The notes under the pieces: generated by a model
What the model was told of the DNA's origin: nothing
Database searches by the model: none
Seen by the model: only the letters and a program-made list of their open reading frames with translations
Shown here: piece after piece, positions 15,367 through 19,305 of the stretch
Numbering within the stretch: position 1 is the first letter of the stretch
Layout: each line of letters opens with the position of its first letter
Made by a program: the position numbers and the translations under genes
Assembly (NCBI GenBank): GCA_035307785.1
Contig: DATGHS010000297.1
Coordinates: 1 to 19,305 of the forward strand
Direction of reading: 5' to 3'
DNA length: 19,305 nt
Origin: DATGHS01 sp035307785
GTDB taxonomy: Bacteria; Planctomycetota; Planctomycetia; Gemmatales; Gemmataceae

Positions 15367-15414
15367 CCCGCAGCGCCAAGAACCCCCCGCAGCGCCAAGG
15401 AGCCCGCAGCGCCA
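15367..15414 (+). repeat. Three direct copies of CCCGCAGCGCCA
   Basis: The 12-mer occurs at 15367-15378, 15386-15397 and 15403-15414, spaced 19 and 17 bases apart. The third copy is part of the left arm of the large hairpin that follows. This suggests partial duplication of a mobile or slippage-prone intergenic element. Confidence 0.8.
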
Positions 15415-15465
15415 GCAAGGGATTGAATGATCCCTTGCTGGCGCTGCGGGCTCCTTGTTATTTTT
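15396..15465 (+). terminator. 28-bp-arm hairpin with T-run
   Basis: A perfect inverted repeat with 28-base arms (15396-15423 and 15430-15457) around the loop TGAATG is followed at once by TTATTTTT (15458-15465). It is placed to end transcription of the kinase-like gene. The T-run overlaps the stop codon of the converging leftward gene (15464), so one element serves both. The arms are far longer than a normal terminator and look like a dispersed palindromic repeat used as one. Confidence 0.8.
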
Positions 15466-16543
15466 ACTTCGCCTGCTTCATCAGCGTCCAACTCTGCGTC
15501 GAACCCACGTTCGGGTTGAAGTTCGCATTATTCGAGAGGATGTACGAACCGTTGCCGCTCACCCACGCATGACTGTAGCCGGAAGGCAGCGACACCGGGT
15601 ACGTTTCATGCGGGTTGTCGTACCGCGTCATGCCGCGAATGTAATCGCTGAAGTTCTGGTTTACGCGGTCGAGCGTCTTTTGCCGCAATTCATAGCTGCT
15701 ACGGAACATCTGCCGAATCTCTTCATTATTCCGGGTAAGGTGCCGGCTGAGCGCCATTGCGTTCGCGCTGGCGTTGGCGAGCCATTGCTGGAAGAGTTGC
15801 TGCACATAGTTCCATTCGCCCCACCAGTACGGGTTGATGCTCACAGAGTTCACACAGGGAAGCATGAGCGGCGTGGCGGCATCGAGTTGCCCTTTCGCAC
15901 CGCGCAATCCGTACGGCGGCAGGGCCGGTCCCCACAGGATGTTCGCGCTATTCATCGCCAGACTAAAGCTCGTGAGGTACAGTGAAACGTAGATATCCTC
16001 TTCGACCGGTTGGCCGTTGACCTTGTACTCAATGCGCGTGCGGCCGGCCCGCATTTTCGTGCCGCCGTTGAGAGCGGTGAGCGACTTGGCTACTTCCGGC
16101 ATCTCCTGGTAGCCAGTAATGGTGGCGCCGCGACGCAACATGGGAATGGTGTAGCGGCGGACATATTCCTTGGGATCATCGGTCGGCGGTTCGACGATCG
16201 CGCCCAGGTAATTGCTGCCGCGCGGCATCGGCACGATGGGATTCTGAATCCAGGTGCAGTAAGCCCAGGGGAAAGTTTCGATCTGTTCGAGCCCGTTCGG
16301 ATTGTTGACGCGCACTTCCAGACAAGCCTGGTTCCACAGGTTCATGTACCACTTGATTCCACCATCCACTTTCCAGCCTTTGGGCTTTAAAAAGGCCATG
16401 GCGTCTTTATTTACGGCCACGGGGTCAGAGACAGTGTGCTTTTCGAATTCCATGGGTTGCTCCGGTCTGACGGCCCCTGCCAGCACGCAAGCCGCGAAGA
16501 CAGCGGCGGCGGGGGCCAACATGGATTGTCGATTCACGGACAT
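15464..16543 (-). CDS. Exported protein of unknown function
   Basis: Predicted 359-residue secreted protein. Residues 1-24 form a signal peptide (MSVNRQ, then a hydrophobic core ending VLAGA); FAAC at 16-19 is a poor lipobox, so a soluble exported form is more likely. The first half (about 33-200) looks like an alpha/beta domain rich in Trp and Pro, with FLKPKGWKVDGGIKWY and EVRVNNPNG, reminiscent of small exported PsbP/Mog1-like folds; this is only an impression. The middle is helical and Asn/Gln-rich (about 245-300). The C-terminus carries a compact motif, WVSGNGSYILSNN..FNPN (326-344). No catalytic motif is visible. The start is supported by GGAG 7 bases upstream of the ATG. It is divergent from the amidohydrolase gene across 81 bases, so they may share regulation. 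No function is assigned. Confidence 0.85.
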   Translation of the reverse strand: MSVNRQSMLAPAAAVFAACVLAGAVRPEQPMEFEKHTVSDPVAVNKDAMAFLKPKGWKVDGGIKWYMNLWNQACLEVRVNNPNGLEQIETFPWAYCTWIQNPIVPMPRGSNYLGAIVEPPTDDPKEYVRRYTIPMLRRGATITGYQEMPEVAKSLTALNGGTKMRAGRTRIEYKVNGQPVEEDIYVSLYLTSFSLAMNSANILWGPALPPYGLRGAKGQLDAATPLMLPCVNSVSINPYWWGEWNYVQQLFQQWLANASANAMALSRHLTRNNEEIRQMFRSSYELRQKTLDRVNQNFSDYIRGMTRYDNPHETYPVSLPSGYSHAWVSGNGSYILSNNANFNPNVGSTQSWTLMKQAK

Positions 16544-16624
16544 TGGTGTACTCCAAGCTCAAGGAAGGGCGACGGCTTTTTTCCTTCTCACTTCCCGTAC
16601 TCGCCACGATTGAGGTTGTGACAC

Positions 16625-17893
16625 ATGAAATCGGCCTGGATTCTCACGCTTCTTTTCGGGCTTGTGGTATGCACTGGTGCCGCGGCGCAGCAAGCTGTGC
16701 TGCTGAAGCCGGCACGCGTCTTCGACGGTGTTTCTCCCCAGACACATGAAAGATGGGTCGTGCTCGTTCGGGGCGAAAAGATCGAGCAATGTGGCCCTGC
16801 CGATTCGGTTCAAGCCTCGAAAGATGCGCGGGTAATCGAATTGCCAGGCACAACGCTTTTGCCCGGCCTGATCGACGCCCACACGCACGTCTTGCTGCAC
16901 CCCTACAACGAAGCGAGCTGGAACGACCAGGTGCTGAAGGAACCGCTGGCTCTGCGGGTAAGCCGGGCCAACAATCATCTGCGCGCGATTCTTCGCTCCG
17001 GCTTCACGAGCATTCGCGACCTGGGTACCGAAGGGGCCGGTTATGCCGACGTGGGGCTGCGGCAAGCCGTGGAACAGAGAATCATCCCCGGCCCGCGCAT
17101 GTTGGTGGTCACTCGCGCTATCGTGGCCACGGGCAGCAATGGGCCCAAGGGTTTTGCGCCGGAGTTCTATATTCCACAAGGCGCCGAAGAGGCCGACGGC
17201 GAAAGCTTGATCCGCGTAACCCGCGACCAGATCGGTAAAGGGGCCGACGTGATCAAGGTTTATGCCGACGCCGCGATGGGCGGTAAAGCGATCCGGCCCA
17301 CGTTCACGCTGGAAGAATTGAAGCGCATCGTCGACACGGCCCGCTCGGCCGGCATTCCCGTGGCCGCTCATGCAATGTCCAATGAGGGCATGCGGCGAGC
17401 GGCCCTGGCCGGCGTGGAGACGATTGAACATGGCAACGGTGGTGATGCCGAGGTCTTCCGCCTCATGGTTAAGCAGAATGTGGCCCTGTGCCCTACTCTG
17501 GCGGCGACCGAGGCGATGAGCAAATACCGCGGCTGGCGGCCCAGCGTGGACCCAGAGCCGGCCGAAGTCAAAGATTTGCGCGCCGTACTCAAGACCGCGC
17601 TCGAATCCGGCGTGACGATTGTGAACGGCAGCGACATGGGTGTCTTCGCCCACGGCGACGGCGCGCGCGAGTTGGAATTGCTGGTGGAGTACGGCATGAA
17701 GCCGGCGGAAGCGCTGCGTGCGGCCACGTCGGTGGCGGCCAAAGCGCTGCATTTGAGCGACCGGCTGGGCACGATCAAGCCGGGCCTCGTCGCCGACCTG
17801 GTGGCCGTGGTAGGCGACCCGACGAAGGACATCAAGGCACTGCGGAAAGTGCGATTTGTAATGAAGGGCGGGGAAGTGGTGCGGGAGAAGTAA
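16625..17893 (+). CDS. Exported amidohydrolase (imidazolonepropionase/prolidase-like)
   Basis: Predicted 422-residue metal-dependent hydrolase of the amidohydrolase superfamily, likely acting outside the cytoplasm. Residues 1-21 are a signal peptide ending in AAAQQ. A beta-sandwich segment (about 25-75) precedes PGLIDAHTHV with the metal ligands H86 and H88. The probable carboxylated lysine is K211 in DVIKVYADA. Further ligands are H249 (AAHAMS) and H269 (IEHGNG), and the catalytic Asp is D337 (NGSDMG). The C-terminal GLVADLVAVVGDP..DI closes the sandwich domain. The full set of residues is present, so it should be active. The closest known types are the imidazolonepropionase-like and Xaa-Pro/Xaa-Arg dipeptidase groups, which cleave dipeptides or related amides; the substrate cannot be fixed from sequence. 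The start is supported by GAGG 9 bases upstream. Divergent from the exported protein gene on the left. Confidence 0.93.
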   Translation: MKSAWILTLLFGLVVCTGAAAQQAVLLKPARVFDGVSPQTHERWVVLVRGEKIEQCGPADSVQASKDARVIELPGTTLLPGLIDAHTHVLLHPYNEASWNDQVLKEPLALRVSRANNHLRAILRSGFTSIRDLGTEGAGYADVGLRQAVEQRIIPGPRMLVVTRAIVATGSNGPKGFAPEFYIPQGAEEADGESLIRVTRDQIGKGADVIKVYADAAMGGKAIRPTFTLEELKRIVDTARSAGIPVAAHAMSNEGMRRAALAGVETIEHGNGGDAEVFRLMVKQNVALCPTLAATEAMSKYRGWRPSVDPEPAEVKDLRAVLKTALESGVTIVNGSDMGVFAHGDGARELELLVEYGMKPAEALRAATSVAAKALHLSDRLGTIKPGLVADLVAVVGDPTKDIKALRKVRFVMKGGEVVREK

Positions 17894-17906
17894 ATGCCCG
17901 CGACGT

Positions 17907-17970
17907 ACGTGGGACAAGATTCCAATCTTGTCGTGGCTTTTCCAGACAAGATTAGAATCTTGTCCCACGT
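17907..17970. terminator. Four-arm palindrome between converging genes
   Basis: Outer arms ACGTGGGACAAGATTC (17907-17922) and its complement (17955-17970) and inner arms AATCTTGTC (17924-17932) and GACAAGATT (17945-17953) form one long stem with a single mismatch and a 12-base loop. Each half is also a palindrome in itself (GACAAGATT facing AATCTTGTC), so a cruciform is an alternative fold. It lies exactly between the stops of the amidohydrolase and the leftward beta-propeller gene and could act on both messages. No strong T-run follows in either direction. Confidence 0.6.
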
Positions 17971-17971
17971 C

Positions 17972-19305
17972 TTATTCCCCGCTCAAACTCAAGCACACTA
18001 CCCGGTCATGATCGCGCACAAACAATCGCCCGCCGGCGATTGCCGGCAGCGCGTAGCAATCGGAGCCACTCAAGACTCTCTTCATTTCCCCGCGTAGCCG
18101 GAACTCTGTCGGCGTCGCCTCTACGAGCGACAGCGTGCCGTCTTCAGAAAGCGCGATCAGGTGCCCTTCGGCCAAGACCAGCGTGCCGCGACGAACCTCG
18201 CTGGTGAACCATTTTTCCGTGCCGGTTTTCATGTCGATGCACTTCAAATCGCCGCGACCGGTGTCGAATCCATATAGATGACCGTCGTGCAAAACGCACG
18301 TGGAGTGATGGCAGCGCATGAGCTTGTTGCGCCGAATGTAGACCTCCTCCGCCTCCCACTCATCCTTCTCGCCATGCAGCACGCGCACCAGCGCGCAGCC
18401 CGATCCATAATTCGATGAAATGAAGATCGTGTCGCCGGCGATGATCGGGGTAGCCGTATTCGCTTGATGGTCCGTATACCAGTCGAAGCTCCAGAGCTTT
18501 TCACCGTCGTCGGCCCGCAGGCCCACCAGTCGGTCGTCCAAAAACGCTACGATTTGCCGTTGCCCGCCGAAGGTCGCAGCCATCGGAGAGCTATATCCGG
18601 TTGGCTCCTCCATCGTCCTCCAGCACACCTTGCCTGTTTCGCAATCGAAGGCGGCTACGGATGCTTCCTTGCCGCCCGGTTGCACGATCACGTTGCGCCC
18701 TTCGATTAAAGGCGAACAAGCATAACCCCAGGCGGGAATGGTGGCGTCGAAGTCTTTGGCCAGCTCGTGCTCCCACAACATCTTCGGTGAACCCTGTTCC
18801 GGAATTTCCAGGCACAAGAACCGGCCCAATGTTCCGACGACGTAAAGTTTTCCGTCGGAGAAGGTCGGCGTGGCGCGCGGCCCGTTGTGGTGGGAGCGCA
18901 AGATCGAATACGACGTGGGCCACGGGTAGGTCCAGCGTTCCTCGCCCGTGGCGGCGTCGAGGCACAGCACGCGCTCTTGACCGTCCTTCCAATCCTGCGT
19001 GAAGACACGGCCGGTCGTAATCGCGAGCGACGAATAGCCTTTGCCGCACGGCGTCTGCCAAATGATCTTGGGCGGCTTGGCGTTCCAATCGAGCGACATG
19101 CCCGGCACCTTGCCGATGCCGTCGCGGTACACGCCACGCCATTGCGGCCAATCGTCGCGATCAAGCACCGGCGCAGTCCACACCGCCCGCTGAACCTCGG
19201 CCAGGTTCTTGGCGTTATCCTTGTCGCGCTCGAATAACCGATCGAATAAGTGCGGCTGGCGGACGAGCAGAAACAACATGAGCAGCATGCAGCCGATGCC
19301 GGAGA
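17972..19305 (-). CDS. PQQ-like beta-propeller protein, partial at 5' end
   Basis: Leftward gene, stop TAA at 17974-17972, open to the window edge, so its true start is probably outside. An ATG at 19288 is possible (438 residues), but the residues before it (SGIGC) continue a hydrophobic segment with LLMLFLLV, suggesting a TM anchor or uncleaved signal that begins off the window. The rest is a PQQ-binding-like beta-propeller: WPQWRG..RDGI opens the fold, and blades recur with the pattern CLDAATGEERWTY, AAFDCETGKVCWRT, LRADDGEKLWSFD and CIDMKTGTEKWFT. Such proteins are exported, often act as structural or binding subunits, and rarely hold PQQ in this family, so no dehydrogenase role is claimed. 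The known catalytic Asp/Glu set of PQQ dehydrogenases is not seen. Confidence 0.88.
   Translation of the reverse strand, partial: SGIGCMLLMLFLLVRQPHLFDRLFERDKDNAKNLAEVQRAVWTAPVLDRDDWPQWRGVYRDGIGKVPGMSLDWNAKPPKIIWQTPCGKGYSSLAITTGRVFTQDWKDGQERVLCLDAATGEERWTYPWPTSYSILRSHHNGPRATPTFSDGKLYVVGTLGRFLCLEIPEQGSPKMLWEHELAKDFDATIPAWGYACSPLIEGRNVIVQPGGKEASVAAFDCETGKVCWRTMEEPTGYSSPMAATFGGQRQIVAFLDDRLVGLRADDGEKLWSFDWYTDHQANTATPIIAGDTIFISSNYGSGCALVRVLHGEKDEWEAEEVYIRRNKLMRCHHSTCVLHDGHLYGFDTGRGDLKCIDMKTGTEKWFTSEVRRGTLVLAEGHLIALSEDGTLSLVEATPTEFRLRGEMKRVLSGSDCYALPAIAGGRLFVRDHDRVVCLSLSGE

Noticed and set aside
16559..17968. 469-residue minus-strand open frame opposite the amidohydrolase
   Set aside because: It is His/Arg/Ala-rich without motifs, while the plus strand has all the catalytic residues of the amidohydrolase.
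17972..19305. PQQ-dependent dehydrogenase
   Set aside because: Only the propeller blade pattern is present. The catalytic and cofactor-binding residues of the dehydrogenases are not recognised.

Overview
The window looks like chromosomal DNA of a planctomycete (Planctomycetota, probably the Gemmatales/Pirellulales side). This is inferred from protein architecture, not from a search. The window holds ECF sigma factors next to membrane-anchored partners, a serine/threonine-kinase-like protein with a planctomycete-style N-terminal region and C-terminal HEAT-like repeats, an exported PQQ-type beta-propeller, a VIT/vWA protein of extreme length, and GC-rich palindromes between genes. No phage, transposon, CRISPR, rRNA or tRNA signal was found.

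Layout. 1-237: short non-coding stretch with a leftward promoter-like pair and a small palindrome. 238-651 (-): very acidic protein made on a 15-bp tandem repeat. 652-1018: non-coding, with a possible promoter. 1019-1438 (+): small exported protein. 1496-2068 (+): ECF sigma factor. 2111-11533 (+): 3140-residue membrane protein that joins an anti-sigma-like cytoplasmic tail, one TM helix, a LolA-like region, a FecR-like region, a VIT domain, a vWA domain with a complete MIDAS, a Gly/Tyr-rich linker, a second LolA-like region and a very long TPR-like solenoid. 11534-11746: nested palindrome, extended -10 promoter and leader hairpin. 11747-12292 and 12289-12630 (+): second ECF sigma factor overlapping (ATGA) a one-TM protein, probably its anti-sigma factor, followed by a terminator. 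12807-15353 (+): kinase-fold membrane protein whose DFG motif is replaced by GFA, probably a pseudokinase. A 28-bp-arm hairpin terminator follows. 15464-16543 (-) and 16625-17893 (+): divergent genes for an exported protein of unknown function and an exported amidohydrolase. A four-arm palindrome follows. 17972-19305 (-): PQQ-like beta-propeller protein, cut by the window edge.

How it may work together. The centre is two ECF sigma loci, each followed by a membrane protein with a cytoplasmic N-terminus. In the first, the partner is a giant protein. If its cytoplasmic tail binds the upstream sigma factor, the periplasmic LolA/FecR/VIT/vWA/TPR part would be an unusually elaborate sensor or assembly scaffold. 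In the second, the partner is a minimal 113-residue protein, and the kinase-like membrane protein follows behind a terminator. The remaining genes are exported or envelope proteins, so the region as a whole concerns the cell envelope. The strongest lead for undescribed biology is the sigma/giant pair with the hairpin between them. Next is the degenerate kinase.
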